Shown here one piece after another: positions 1 to 8,037 of a stretch of 39,077 bases of DNA. Each line of letters opens with the position of its first letter. The stretch's first letter is position 1. The notes below the pieces were generated by a model that saw only the letters and a program-made list of their open reading frames with translations, did not search any database and was not told the DNA's origin. Made by a program: the position numbers and the translations under genes. The stretch is from Nostoc sp. LPT (lineage in GTDB: Bacteria > Cyanobacteriota > Cyanobacteriia > Cyanobacteriales > Nostocaceae), in contig NZ_JABXKF010000146.1 of the NCBI RefSeq assembly GCF_017115165.1, positions 1 to 39,077 of the forward strand, in the 5' to 3' direction.

Positions 1-503
1 AAAATCGCTACACTCCACTATTTCTCATGCTTCCGCCTCCTTGTCACCCCTTCAGGAGTTTACTATGCGGACAATTAGGCTATTTCAGGATACATAATAC
101 ACAATGTTTACTCTGCTTCCTATTTTAACTTAGGGGTTAGCTTGACAGTGGGGACTGGAAGTATGTCAGCAATACCTACGGCACACTTCGTGAACGCTCT
201 TACTTCTGTAACCTCGTACTACAGAAATAATTTTCAAAATTTTCCCAAAACCTGCGTAAAAACTCCCCACCTTGTTCGTAGAAGGGTTTAAAGAGGTAGG
301 GGAAGAATTACCACGCATCGATAAAAGTCGAATATATTGCCGCGAAAAGCTCGCTACCTGGGATATTTTACCGCGTGGTGTTGCGTTGCTCCCGTCGAAG
401 GTGCAAATTTCCCAAAGCTCAAACAACCATTTACCCTACAGTATTCTATGTATCTATGATGACAACAAAATACCAAGCATTCGAGGTGCAGCAGGAGATT
501 TTG
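1..503. other. Gene-free leader region
   Basis: I see no convincing gene in this stretch. Short open frames on both strands lack recognisable domains and ribosome binding sites. The segment around 166-215 resembles the edge of a dispersed cyanobacterial repeat. Its right end holds the AGGAG ribosome binding site (493-497) of the following gene. Confidence 0.5.
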
Positions 504-1190
504 ATGGATGATGATTTAGATTTACAGTTGCGTCAGCTAGTCTACGCAGCACAAAACCATCCCCAAAAAAGTGCAGAACGAAGGAAAATTCTCAATAAAT
601 TGATTGCCAAAATTCAAAGTTCGGGAAAATTAAAAAAGTTTGTAGAATGGCGGCAAAAATTAACTCATTTTCCAGATATTTATAGCGAAGCAGAAGCAAA
701 TACATATTTGGAAATTTGCAAAGACATCGAAGATTATCGTCCAGAACATCCCGTGATGGCTTGGGTTAATCAAATATTTACTTGGCGATTTCACGATGTT
801 CGGAGGCAATACAGAAGGCGAACGCAAACATTGTCCCTTGATGAGTTAGATAGTCGTAACAGTGGTTCTGATAAACCCGTAAGCAAAGAATTATCGAGGG
901 TTCAAAATGAAATTAAAGATAAATTAATCTCTGAGACTGAGGATGAATTGGAAATATCAACAACAAAAAGTTTCGTCAATAATGACCCAGAAGGACTTTT
1001 ACAAAATACTTATATTGGTGAAGATACAAATGCCAATTTACAGAAAGTCATATTAATGAGATTAGATCATGAAAAATGGGAAGATATATCTCAAAAATTA
1101 GGTCATCCAATATCAAGGCTATCTGAGCTATATCAACGCAACATTAAAAAGCGTAAAATCATCGATTATTTTCGTAAATATTTACAGTAA
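504..1190 (+). CDS. Sigma-70-like protein, first gene of a DUF1822/CHAT cassette
   Basis: A 228-residue protein resembling the short sigma-70-like proteins that cyanobacteria encode upstream of DUF1822 and CHAT genes. A segment near residues 80-117 (MAWVNQIFTWRFHDVRRQYR followed by SLDEL) looks like a sigma region 2 core. The C-terminus (ILMRLDHEKWEDI through YFRKYL) looks like a region 4 helix-turn-helix. An open frame extends upstream to 375, but the ATG at 504 has an AGGAG six bases before it, so this start is preferred; the ATG at 456 is the alternative. The next gene begins 66 bp downstream on the same strand, so co-transcription is likely. By inference it may control transcription of its neighbours. 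Promoter-binding activity cannot be judged from sequence, and it could be a degenerate sigma-like regulator. Confidence 0.65.
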   Translation: MDDDLDLQLRQLVYAAQNHPQKSAERRKILNKLIAKIQSSGKLKKFVEWRQKLTHFPDIYSEAEANTYLEICKDIEDYRPEHPVMAWVNQIFTWRFHDVRRQYRRRTQTLSLDELDSRNSGSDKPVSKELSRVQNEIKDKLISETEDELEISTTKSFVNNDPEGLLQNTYIGEDTNANLQKVILMRLDHEKWEDISQKLGHPISRLSELYQRNIKKRKIIDYFRKYLQ

Positions 1191-1256
1191 ATCGGACAGT
1201 AGACCGAACATTAATTCTCAATGATTTACTTTTGCACAAACATATTCTGGACAATT

Positions 1257-2195
1257 ATGAACAATAACCACGAACAAATATCTTTCACTATTCCTCTCAG
1301 TATAGAAGCTCATGAAAGAGCTAATCAACGCAAACAAGGAATATCAAATACTGAGGATGGGAAAAAAATCTATCTCAATACTTTAGCTGTGTATGCGGTC
1401 AATTATTATCTTGATTGTATAGGGTTTGAAACTAAGGGTTCAAATGCAGATAATAGTAATCCGTGGATGCTAAGTTTAATTGATTTGGCTGATTTGGAAG
1501 TAAAAAATATTGGTAAAATCGAATGTCGTCCGGTATTACCAGATGCGGAATATTTGGAAATTCCCACTGAGGTAAGGTCAGATAGAATTGCTTATGTTGC
1601 GGTACAGTTTAACCAATCTTTAAAAGAAGCAAAAATTTTAGGCTTTACAACTCAAACACTAGCCAAAATTCCTTTAACTCAGTTGCAATCTGTAGATAAT
1701 TTACTGGATTATTTAACAGCGAAAGAACAAGCTGTAAAAGTCAATATTCGACAATGGTTAGAGGGAGTAATTACAGAGGGTTGGTTAAACGTGGAAGAAA
1801 TATTTAATCCACGAGAACTGAGTTTTAGATTTGCGAGAAATTTTAGCGTGACGAAGTGCAAAAAAGTTGATATTGGTTTGCAGTTAAATGGCGAGTCTGT
1901 AGTTTTGATTATCAAGTTAAATCCTAAAAATAAAGAGGTAACTGATGTAAAAAATCAAAATCAGGGCGAAGTAGATATTATTGTACAAGTTCATCCTGAC
2001 CGAGAAAAAAGTGTTTCTTTACCTCCAGGATTAAAATTGGTTGTTACTGATGAAAATGGTCAAGAAGTAGATGCTGTTACTTCTCGACAGAATGATGATT
2101 GGGTGGAGATTACATTAAGTGCAGAATTAAATGAGGAATTTTGTGTTGAGATAATTTTAGGTGAGTCGAAAGTGACTCAGGATTTTGTTGTATGA
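1257..2195 (+). CDS. DUF1822 family protein
   Basis: A 312-residue protein of the cyanobacterial DUF1822 family. The N-terminus (SFTIPLSIEAHERANQ, then KKIYLNTLAVYAVNYYLDC) is the characteristic start of the family. A central block (YVAVQFNQSLKEAKILGF) and a C-terminal beta-rich segment dealing with large-scale sequence variation (VDIIVQVHPDREKSV, LPPGLKL) also fit. The frame is open from 1221, but the ATG at 1257 places the family's conserved start at the N-terminus; its Shine-Dalgarno is weak. It lies between the sigma-like gene and the CHAT-NTPase gene, an arrangement recurrent in cyanobacteria. The biochemical function of DUF1822 is unknown; a regulatory or partner role for the CHAT-NTPase is inference. 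Confidence 0.8.
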   Translation: MNNNHEQISFTIPLSIEAHERANQRKQGISNTEDGKKIYLNTLAVYAVNYYLDCIGFETKGSNADNSNPWMLSLIDLADLEVKNIGKIECRPVLPDAEYLEIPTEVRSDRIAYVAVQFNQSLKEAKILGFTTQTLAKIPLTQLQSVDNLLDYLTAKEQAVKVNIRQWLEGVITEGWLNVEEIFNPRELSFRFARNFSVTKCKKVDIGLQLNGESVVLIIKLNPKNKEVTDVKNQNQGEVDIIVQVHPDREKSVSLPPGLKLVVTDENGQEVDAVTSRQNDDWVEITLSAELNEEFCVEIILGESKVTQDFVV

Positions 2196-2203
2196 TTTTG
2201 TAT

Positions 2204-2268
2204 GGTGCGTTAATAACGCACCTAAATATGTCTTTTTGGTGCGTTACGGACATTCGTCATAACACACA
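2204..2268. repeat. GGTGCGTTA-type palindromic repeat, one intact and one decayed copy
   Basis: A perfect 9-bp inverted repeat, GGTGCGTTA (2204-2212) and TAACGCACC (2214-2222), lies just after the DUF1822 stop. A second copy starts with GGTGCGTTACGG at 2238 and has a degenerate right arm near 2260-2268. The family is widespread in cyanobacterial intergenic DNA. A fragment (GGTGCGTTGCG) recurs near 5719. It could act as a weak terminator or processing site inside the cassette. Confidence 0.6.
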
Positions 2269-2312
2269 CTACATATATTTTTAAGAATTCAATAATTTAG
2301 ATTGCATCACCT

Positions 2313-5300
2313 ATGAAAAAGCTGGTTATTCTCAAATTTGATGGTAATTTTGAATCAGGTTTTCAAGTCAATTTAGAAATAGCAAATGAAGGACAACGTG
2401 CTTATCGAACCACCACAGCTAAGTTACCGGAAAATATTAAAATTCCGCAATTATTAAATAACTGGCACGAAATATATTGCAGTCAATATAGTCAATTTAG
2501 GGTTAAATCTGGGGGAAGTCGTCGGGTTAATCTGGAGTCTTTAAAACAAGAATGTACGAGAGAATCTATCAACTTACTTGCTAGTTTTAATCAATGGCTG
2601 AATGTACCATCTTTTACCTCTATTGTCAATTTTTTACAAGAACTAAATCCCAAAGATGAAATCAGAATCATAATTACGACTTCTTGTCATGAATTACGTC
2701 AACTACCTTGGCATTTGTGGGATGTTTTGATTAATTTTCCACTGGTAGAGGTGGCTTTAAGTTCGCCAAATGCAGAACAGGGAGAACGAGCATATCGAGA
2801 AAAAATTAGAATTTTAATTATTTTGGGGGATAGCTCAAAGATTGATATTGAAGCTGATAAAAAGCTGCTACATAATTTCTGTGGTGATGATGCAGAAATT
2901 GTCTTATTACAACAACCATCACGGGAGGACTTAAATCATTATCTGCAAGATGATTTAGGTTGGGATATTTTGTTTTTCTCTGGACATTCTCGAACGGAGA
3001 AAACCCAGGGGAGGATTTATATAAATCATCACGACAGTTTGACGATCGCAGAATTGCGGGATGCTTTGCAAGTTGCAATTCAAAGACGTTTGCAAATTGC
3101 ATTTTTTAATTCTTGCGATGGTTTGGGGATTGCTTATGAGTTAGAACAACTGCATATTCCCCAAGTAATTGTGATGCGTCAACCTGTACCGGATAAAGTC
3201 GCTCAGGAGTTTTTGAAGTATTTTCTGCAAGAGTTTACTGGTGGAAAGTCTTTATATATATCCGTGAGAAATGCACGATTGGAATTACAAAAACTAGAGT
3301 CAGAATTTCCCTGTGCTAGTTGGCTTCCGGTAATTGTTCAAAATCAGACGGAAACACCACCAACTTGGCAAACTTTGGGGATAATTTCGTTTTGTCCCTA
3401 TCAAGGTTTGAGTGCGTTTAAGGAAGAAAATGCCGAGTATTTTTTTGGGAGAAATAAAGCAACCGCGAGTTTAGTTACTGCTGTTAATAGTAAACGTTTG
3501 GTGGCTGTAATTGGTGCTTCGGGTAGTGGTAAATCTTCGCTGGTGTTTGCTGGGTTAATTCCGCAATTGCGTGGGGATACTATTAATAATTGGTTGATTT
3601 TATCGTTTCGTCCCGGTAAAAATCCATTTGCTGCTTTGGCTGTAGCGTTGGTTTCGGCGTTAAATTTACCAGAAAATGAGCGACATTTGGCTGAGTTGGA
3701 ATTGGATGTAAATTTACAGCGCGATTCGACAAGTTTAGAAAGGTTTATTACCTCACCCCTAACCCGTCTCCTGGGAGGAGAGGGGAAGCGGATTTTGTTG
3801 ATTGCTGACCAATTTGAGGAAATTTATACTCTGTGTACGGATGCAGAGGAACGCAAAATTTTCTTGGATGGTTTGCTACAAGCGGTTAACAATGCACCAT
3901 TTTTTACTTTATTACTGACCTTACGGGCGGATTTTTTATCTAGGGCGTTGGATGATTATGAGCCTTTTGGGCGATCGCTACAACAGTATCAACTAGAACC
4001 TGTGGTGCGGATGAATCGGAAGGAATTGGAAGCAGCGATCGCACTCCCCGCGAGACAATTGGGTTTTGAGTTTGACGAGGGTTTGTGTAATACCATAATT
4101 GATGATATCCAAGATGGGGATGGGCGTTTGCCGTTGTTGGAATTTACCCTGACTCAGTTGTGGAAGCAGCAATATGCGGGAAGGTTGACTCATCAAGCAT
4201 ATAAGAAAATTGGCGGGGTGGAGCGATCGCTGGCGAATTATGCAGAGATGGTTTATGCAGACTTGAGGGAGTGGGAACGGGAAAAAGCCCAACGGGTGTT
4301 TATTCAGTTAGTGCAACCGGGGGAAGGTACGGAAGATACCCGCAGGTTGGCGACGAGTGAGGAAGTGGGGGGAGATAATTGGGATTTGGTGACGCGCTTG
4401 GCTGATAAGCGGTTGGTGGTGACGAACTGGGATGAGTTGAGGAATGAGGAAACGGTGGAAGTCGTCCATGAGGCTTTGATTCGCCATTGGCGACGGTTGC
4501 GGGGATGGATGCAGGAGAACCGCAAGTTTCGCATTTGGCAACAGGGGTTGATGGTTGCATTGCAGCAATGGGTGGAGAGTGGTAAGGATGAGGGTGCTTT
4601 GTTGCGGGGTGCGACTTTGGCTGTGGCGGAAGATTGGTTGCAGCAACGGGGTGGGGAAGTTAGTAAACCGCAGCGATGGTTTATTGAGAAGAGTGTGGAG
4701 TTGCGGGAGAGGGAGAGGAAGCAGAAGGAGAGGTTGCGACGACGGATTATTGGTGGGTTGGTTTGTGGTTTAGTGGTGATTTCGGGATTTGCAGGGTTTA
4801 GTGATTATAGTAGAACCGATGCTGTAATTGGTAAATTGAGTGGCAGTGCAGAAAAATATTTTGAAGTTTATGACCATGAGGCAGCATTAGCGGAAGCTAT
4901 TAAAGGTGGAAAAATCCTCAGAGGAAGCATTTGGAAACCTTGGATAGGAGGGGAAACCCAGATGCAAGCTATATCTACATTGCGTGAGGTGGTATACGGA
5001 TTTCAAATTAAAACCTTTAAAGGGCATATAAACTCTGTCAATAGCATTAGCTTTAGCCCTGGCGGCAAAACCCTTGCTTCGGTATCTTCTGACAATACGG
5101 TGAAACTGTGGGATATCAACAGTGGTAAGGAAATTACAACCCTTAAAGGGTATACAGAGAGTGTTTATAGCGTCAGCTTTAGCCCCGACGGCAAAACCCT
5201 TGCTTCCCCATCTTTGGACTATAAGATAATTTTGTGGAATTTCGATTTAGATGATTTGCTAGTACGAGGATGCGGATTAATACAAGGCTACCTGCAAAAT

Positions 5301-5342
5301 AACCCTGATGTCAGCGCAGAAGATAGACGTTTGTGTGACTGA
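2313..5342 (+). CDS. CHAT protease - STAND-type NTPase - WD40 protein
   Basis: A 1009-residue multidomain protein. Residues about 160-345 form a CHAT (caspase-like) domain with the expected His225 (DILFFSGHS) and Cys268 (AFFNSCDG). Residues about 360-780 are a STAND-type NTPase module. It opens with the YQGLSAFKEENAEYFFGR linker usual before such modules and carries Walker A GASGSGKSS (401-409) and Walker B ILLIADQFEE (494-503). A membrane segment follows near 812-832 (IIGGLVCGLVVISGFAGF). The C-terminus holds only two WD40 repeats (about 900-978) and the family's normal ending (LDDLLVRGCGLIQGYL). Known STAND proteins use ligand-driven oligomerisation to switch on an effector; here the effector would be the protease. 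The short propeller is odd, since such proteins usually have seven or more blades. It is the third gene of the sigma-like/DUF1822 cassette. A defence or cell-death role is inferred. Confidence 0.88.
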   Translation: MKKLVILKFDGNFESGFQVNLEIANEGQRAYRTTTAKLPENIKIPQLLNNWHEIYCSQYSQFRVKSGGSRRVNLESLKQECTRESINLLASFNQWLNVPSFTSIVNFLQELNPKDEIRIIITTSCHELRQLPWHLWDVLINFPLVEVALSSPNAEQGERAYREKIRILIILGDSSKIDIEADKKLLHNFCGDDAEIVLLQQPSREDLNHYLQDDLGWDILFFSGHSRTEKTQGRIYINHHDSLTIAELRDALQVAIQRRLQIAFFNSCDGLGIAYELEQLHIPQVIVMRQPVPDKVAQEFLKYFLQEFTGGKSLYISVRNARLELQKLESEFPCASWLPVIVQNQTETPPTWQTLGIISFCPYQGLSAFKEENAEYFFGRNKATASLVTAVNSKRLVAVIGASGSGKSSLVFAGLIPQLRGDTINNWLILSFRPGKNPFAALAVALVSALNLPENERHLAELELDVNLQRDSTSLERFITSPLTRLLGGEGKRILLIADQFEEIYTLCTDAEERKIFLDGLLQAVNNAPFFTLLLTLRADFLSRALDDYEPFGRSLQQYQLEPVVRMNRKELEAAIALPARQLGFEFDEGLCNTIIDDIQDGDGRLPLLEFTLTQLWKQQYAGRLTHQAYKKIGGVERSLANYAEMVYADLREWEREKAQRVFIQLVQPGEGTEDTRRLATSEEVGGDNWDLVTRLADKRLVVTNWDELRNEETVEVVHEALIRHWRRLRGWMQENRKFRIWQQGLMVALQQWVESGKDEGALLRGATLAVAEDWLQQRGGEVSKPQRWFIEKSVELRERERKQKERLRRRIIGGLVCGLVVISGFAGFSDYSRTDAVIGKLSGSAEKYFEVYDHEAALAEAIKGGKILRGSIWKPWIGGETQMQAISTLREVVYGFQIKTFKGHINSVNSISFSPGGKTLASVSSDNTVKLWDINSGKEITTLKGYTESVYSVSFSPDGKTLASPSLDYKIILWNFDLDDLLVRGCGLIQGYLQNNPDVSAEDRRLCD
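3751..3787. repeat. CCCCTAACC-type inverted repeat embedded in frame in the NTPase gene
   Basis: Inside the coding region, between the conserved block that ends at LERFI and the Walker B strand, the DNA reads CCCCTAACCCGTCTCCT, GGG, then AGGAGAGGGG. This is the short inverted repeat usually found between genes in Nostoc-type genomes. It keeps the frame and codes for SPLTRLLGGEGK, which looks like a lineage-specific loop insertion. Confidence 0.5.
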
Positions 5343-5350
5343 GGGTTAAC

Positions 5351-5383
5351 AGAACCCCGACTTCTTGAAGAAGTCGGGGTTCT
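5351..5383. repeat. Perfect 16-bp-arm palindrome after the CHAT gene
   Basis: AGAACCCCGACTTCTT (5351-5366), one base, then its exact reverse complement (5368-5383). It begins 8 bp after the CHAT-NTPase stop codon. This hairpin is a known dispersed repeat in filamentous cyanobacteria. It may serve as a transcription end or RNA-stabilising hairpin, although no U-tract follows. Confidence 0.75.
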
Positions 5384-5533
5384 AAGAGATAAATTCTTCG
5401 TGATCGCTAAAATTCTGGGTATCTTTAACGATTCGCTGCGATCACCAGGTTTGGAGAGGTTGGTGAGCGATTCCTACGGAAAGCTGACGCTAACGCACTT
5501 CTGTTGCCTTGTTTTGGAGAAGTGGTATAATAG

Positions 5534-5656
5534 ATGCGATTTTCTAAACTGGTAAATGGAATTGCGATCGCTAACGATTTGGTTTTTATAACTAACAATC
5601 TGAGAGATTTCGATAAAATCGAATTTTTAGAGATTGAAGACTGGAGTCAGACATAA
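5534..5656 (+). pseudogene. Remnant of a VapC-type PIN-domain toxin (C-terminus only)
   Basis: An open frame of 40 codons translates to a segment (AIANDLVFITNNLRDFDKIE, then LEIEDWSQT) matching the C-terminal end of VapC-like PIN nucleases. In these, the acidic residue of the TNNLRDF motif contributes to the metal site. The N-terminal two thirds of a PIN domain, with the other acidic residues, is missing upstream, so this is a fragment. No antitoxin partner is visible. It sits in the roughly 550-bp gap between the CHAT gene and the RDD gene, which otherwise holds only the palindrome and a leader element. Confidence 0.6.
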
Positions 5657-5766
5657 AAGCATTTAATTTTGCATTGCTCACAAAACTTGCGATCGCCGCA
5701 ACTAATCATCTTGAAACGGTGCGTTGCGCTAACACGACTACCCAACCCCAAAAAATTTTTACCAAC

Positions 5767-5796
5767 TGCGTAATTACATTGAAAGAAATTCGTATT
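5767..5796 (+). promoter_or_regulatory. Leader element copy 1 (upstream of the RDD gene)
   Basis: The sequence TGCGTAATT, ten variable bases, AATTCGTAT also occurs at 6620 and in a weaker form at 7716. In copies 1 and 2 the similarity extends downstream (TGAAAGGGTT against TGAAGGGATT). It may be a shared promoter or upstream regulatory element, or a duplicated leader. The role is inferred. Confidence 0.35.
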
Positions 5797-5893
5797 CTCT
5801 TGTGAAAGGGTTCATCAGTAGAAGTCATCGCCAAATAAATAGATAAAGTATTTGCGATTGCGCTACCTTTTGGAGAAAAAGAGGATTTCTGAA

Positions 5894-6334
5894 ATGCAAA
5901 GTAATTATACACCTGCGAGTTTAAGCAAGCGATTTTTTGCCCATTTATTTGACATAATAATTCTATATATAATTACTATTGTAACCGCATTCATTTTTGC
6001 TATAATTTACAGCTTATTTATCACAACTGACGAGATTCCTGAATATCTCGCGTATGGGTTGTTCTTTACAATTTCTTGGCTTTACTATACGCTGATGGAA
6101 ATTTCCCCTAAACAGGCAACTATTGGTAAACAATCAATGGGGATTTTTGTTACAGACTTAAATGGCGATCAACTCTCGTTTACAAAAGCAAGTTTGAGAA
6201 TTTGTTGCAAAATTATCTTAAGTTTTGTTTTGGGAGTTAGCTTTATCACAATGTTTTTCACTACAAAAAAACAAGCCATGCATGACATAGTGTCTAGAAC
6301 ATTGGTTGTACAAAAAGTTAAAAATGAGAATTGA
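5894..6334 (+). CDS. RDD family membrane protein
   Basis: A 146-residue integral membrane protein. The first membrane helix carries the family's Arg/Asp signature (LSKRFFAHLFDIIILYI). A second helix follows (GLFFTISWLYYTLME). The conserved loop reads ATIGKQSMGIFVTDLNG and then FTKASLRI. A last helix (IILSFVLGVSFITMFF) precedes the usual MHDIVSRTLVV ending. The length is normal for RDD proteins. The frame is open from 5852, but the ATG at 5894 has a GAGG about nine bases upstream and gives the family start. RDD proteins are poorly characterised; transport roles have been proposed for some. The leader element 100 bp upstream is shared with the M48 protease gene, which hints at shared control (inference). 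Confidence 0.82.
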   Translation: MQSNYTPASLSKRFFAHLFDIIILYIITIVTAFIFAIIYSLFITTDEIPEYLAYGLFFTISWLYYTLMEISPKQATIGKQSMGIFVTDLNGDQLSFTKASLRICCKIILSFVLGVSFITMFFTTKKQAMHDIVSRTLVVQKVKNEN

Positions 6335-6410
6335 AGAATATTATCTGTTCGTAGTAATTTTATTGTATAAAAATATACCAAAATAGTGGCAGCAGATTTT
6401 ATCGGTGCGG

Positions 6411-6524
6411 TGCGATCGCATGAGATCAACAAATCTGCTGTTTTTATCTGTTGGTGCTGGTGTGCGATCGCATGATATCAACGAATCTACTGTTTTTATC
6501 TGTTGGTGCTGGTGTGCGATCGCA
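6411..6524. repeat. 52-bp tandem repeat, about 2.2 copies
   Basis: TGCGATCGCA recurs at 6411, 6463 and 6515, exactly 52 bp apart. The intervening units are nearly identical (ATCAAC, AATCT, CTGTTTTTATCTGTTGGTG, CTGG). The array lies between the RDD and M48 genes, in a 359-bp gap with no convincing gene. Each unit border is a HIP1 octamer. Confidence 0.8.
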
Positions 6525-6619
6525 ATTTCTTCCGTCACACTTGTTTATTTTAGCCGTCATACATTCTCAAAAAGCATCACATTATTCTTCGGTAGAATCA
6601 AAACAAATCTTTTATAACC

Positions 6620-6649
6620 TGCGTAATTGCACGTAAATAAATTCGTATT
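6620..6649 (+). promoter_or_regulatory. Leader element copy 2 (upstream of the M48 protease gene)
   Basis: TGCGTAATT, ten bases, AATTCGTAT, ending 44 bp before the M48 start codon. It matches the copy at 5767-5796 and is followed by a similar tract up to the start codon region. Confidence 0.35.
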
Positions 6650-6693
6650 TTTCTATGAAGGGATTTAAACAAAGCAAATAGGCGTTTACGATT

Positions 6694-7596
6694 ATGACAT
6701 CCTCATACATTCGCAACATCGTTTTTACCACATTAGGTCTTGGTAGCAGCTTTTTACTAAACTTCAATACACCAAGTTTCGCGCAAGCAGTAAGTCCATT
6801 ACCATCACTGTCAACTACTACAAATCCTTCTACCTCTCTCCCACGAGTACAACCTAAAAAGACTAATTTACAATGGGTTTACAGCGTAGCAGAAAGAGTA
6901 ATTCGTGCTAATGGACTTGATGACCATCCCTGGCGCTTACAAATCACTGATGAATATAATATCAATGCCTACGCTGGTGAGTTAAATAAAATTGTAATTT
7001 ACAAAGGCTTGCTAGACCAAATACATGGTGATGATGCAGCCTTAGCTTTTATTATCAGTCATGAATTAGCCCACCATACACAACGCCATTCAGCACAGCA
7101 AGAAGAAACAGAAGCTAGTTTAAAAGAAAGATTACTCAAAGAAGCAGAAGCAGAATATAACAATTGGATTGCACAAGAACGGAGAAAATCGAAAACTCCC
7201 ATATCAGCTGCTACAAAAGATGTCATCAAACAACGAATTATTATCCAGAAAAAACAAGGATTTGATAGAACCATGCAAGCATTAAGTCGCCAGCATGAAT
7301 TTCAAGCCGATGAAATTGGTTACACGTATATGATTAAGGCTGGTTATGATATAAATGGAGGTTTGCGAGTCTTAAACCTGTTTTCGCGTTTACCTTTAGA
7401 CTACACAGAAATTAGCAGCCATCCACCGACACAACAAAGAATTAATACTTTAAAGCAGGTAATGAATAAATATTTTTTGTTTCTTTTATGGATAGATGGC
7501 AATGAGCGATTAAAAAATAATCCCCAACCATTAAAATTAGATTTATCAGAAGATGGAGTATCTTTGCGAATCAACTCCAGATTTGTTTCACGATAA
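6694..7596 (+). CDS. Secreted M48 family metalloprotease
   Basis: A 300-residue zinc protease of family M48. An N-terminal signal peptide (about residues 1-32, ending TPSFAQA) directs export. The zinc-binding HExxH motif is at residues 123-127 (ISHELAHHTQRH), and the third ligand lies in HEFQADEIG (Glu202). A charged helical insertion of about 60 residues separates the two motifs. The protein resembles the periplasmic BepA/LoiP-like members more than the membrane-bound HtpX type, because there is no multi-helix membrane region. Family members degrade or chaperone misfolded envelope proteins. The gene stands alone on the + strand after the 52-bp repeat array, with leader copy 2 directly upstream. 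Confidence 0.87.
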   Translation: MTSSYIRNIVFTTLGLGSSFLLNFNTPSFAQAVSPLPSLSTTTNPSTSLPRVQPKKTNLQWVYSVAERVIRANGLDDHPWRLQITDEYNINAYAGELNKIVIYKGLLDQIHGDDAALAFIISHELAHHTQRHSAQQEETEASLKERLLKEAEAEYNNWIAQERRKSKTPISAATKDVIKQRIIIQKKQGFDRTMQALSRQHEFQADEIGYTYMIKAGYDINGGLRVLNLFSRLPLDYTEISSHPPTQQRINTLKQVMNKYFLFLLWIDGNERLKNNPQPLKLDLSEDGVSLRINSRFVSR

Positions 7597-8037
7597 ATAT
7601 AATGGGTGCGAACAAGGCAATATCCGCAATATCCTCGAATTTTCCTATAAATCGGGGATATGAACCTCGTTTTTTCCTACTCCTCCAGGACATTTGAGAA
7701 AGACATCTCAAAAATTGCGTATTTTTACACAGATGAATTCGTATATGTAATTAAAGCGGTTCAGAATTCTATCTGCGTTGAGCAAATTATGTTCACATCA
7801 TACACCAGTTTGTTTGGTAGAGAAATTTATCAACCACAAAACAATCAAATTCAATAAACATTTCGTGTTGCAAATATACTAACCATTTAAAACATGAGAA
7901 TTTCCAAATAAATACTCTCTTGTAGAAATGCAAACATTGGTGTTTCTACAAAATTACCGTGCTTGAGCAACAACGCAAACTTGACCGTAAAGCACTCAAC
8001 AATCACACGCAAAACAACCAGAAGGAAAGCTGAAATT
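7597..8037. other. Intergenic region with leader element copy 3
   Basis: A 441-bp stretch with no supported gene. A 65-codon open frame (7660-7857) lacks a domain or ribosome binding site. At 7716-7745 a weaker copy of the leader element reads TGCGTATTT, ten bases with several differences, AATTCGTAT. Like copies 1 and 2 it is followed by an AAAG-GGTTCA-like tract. It lies 292 bp before the small secreted protein gene. Confidence 0.4.

Noticed and set aside
272..511. 79-codon frame starting at a TTG upstream of the sigma-like gene
   Set aside because: It overlaps the real gene's ribosome site, lacks a domain and has no ribosome binding site of its own.
4300..4646. Several overlapping minus-strand frames of 76-112 codons
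   Set aside because: They are antisense shadows of the GC-richer NTPase coding region, with Ser/Pro/His-rich low-complexity translations.
6341..6636. Four small frames over the 52-bp repeat array
   Set aside because: They simply translate the repeat DNA (CDR/VGAGVRSH motifs) and have no ribosome sites.
7660..7857. 65-codon frame after the M48 gene
   Set aside because: No recognisable domain, no Shine-Dalgarno, and it runs across leader element copy 3.
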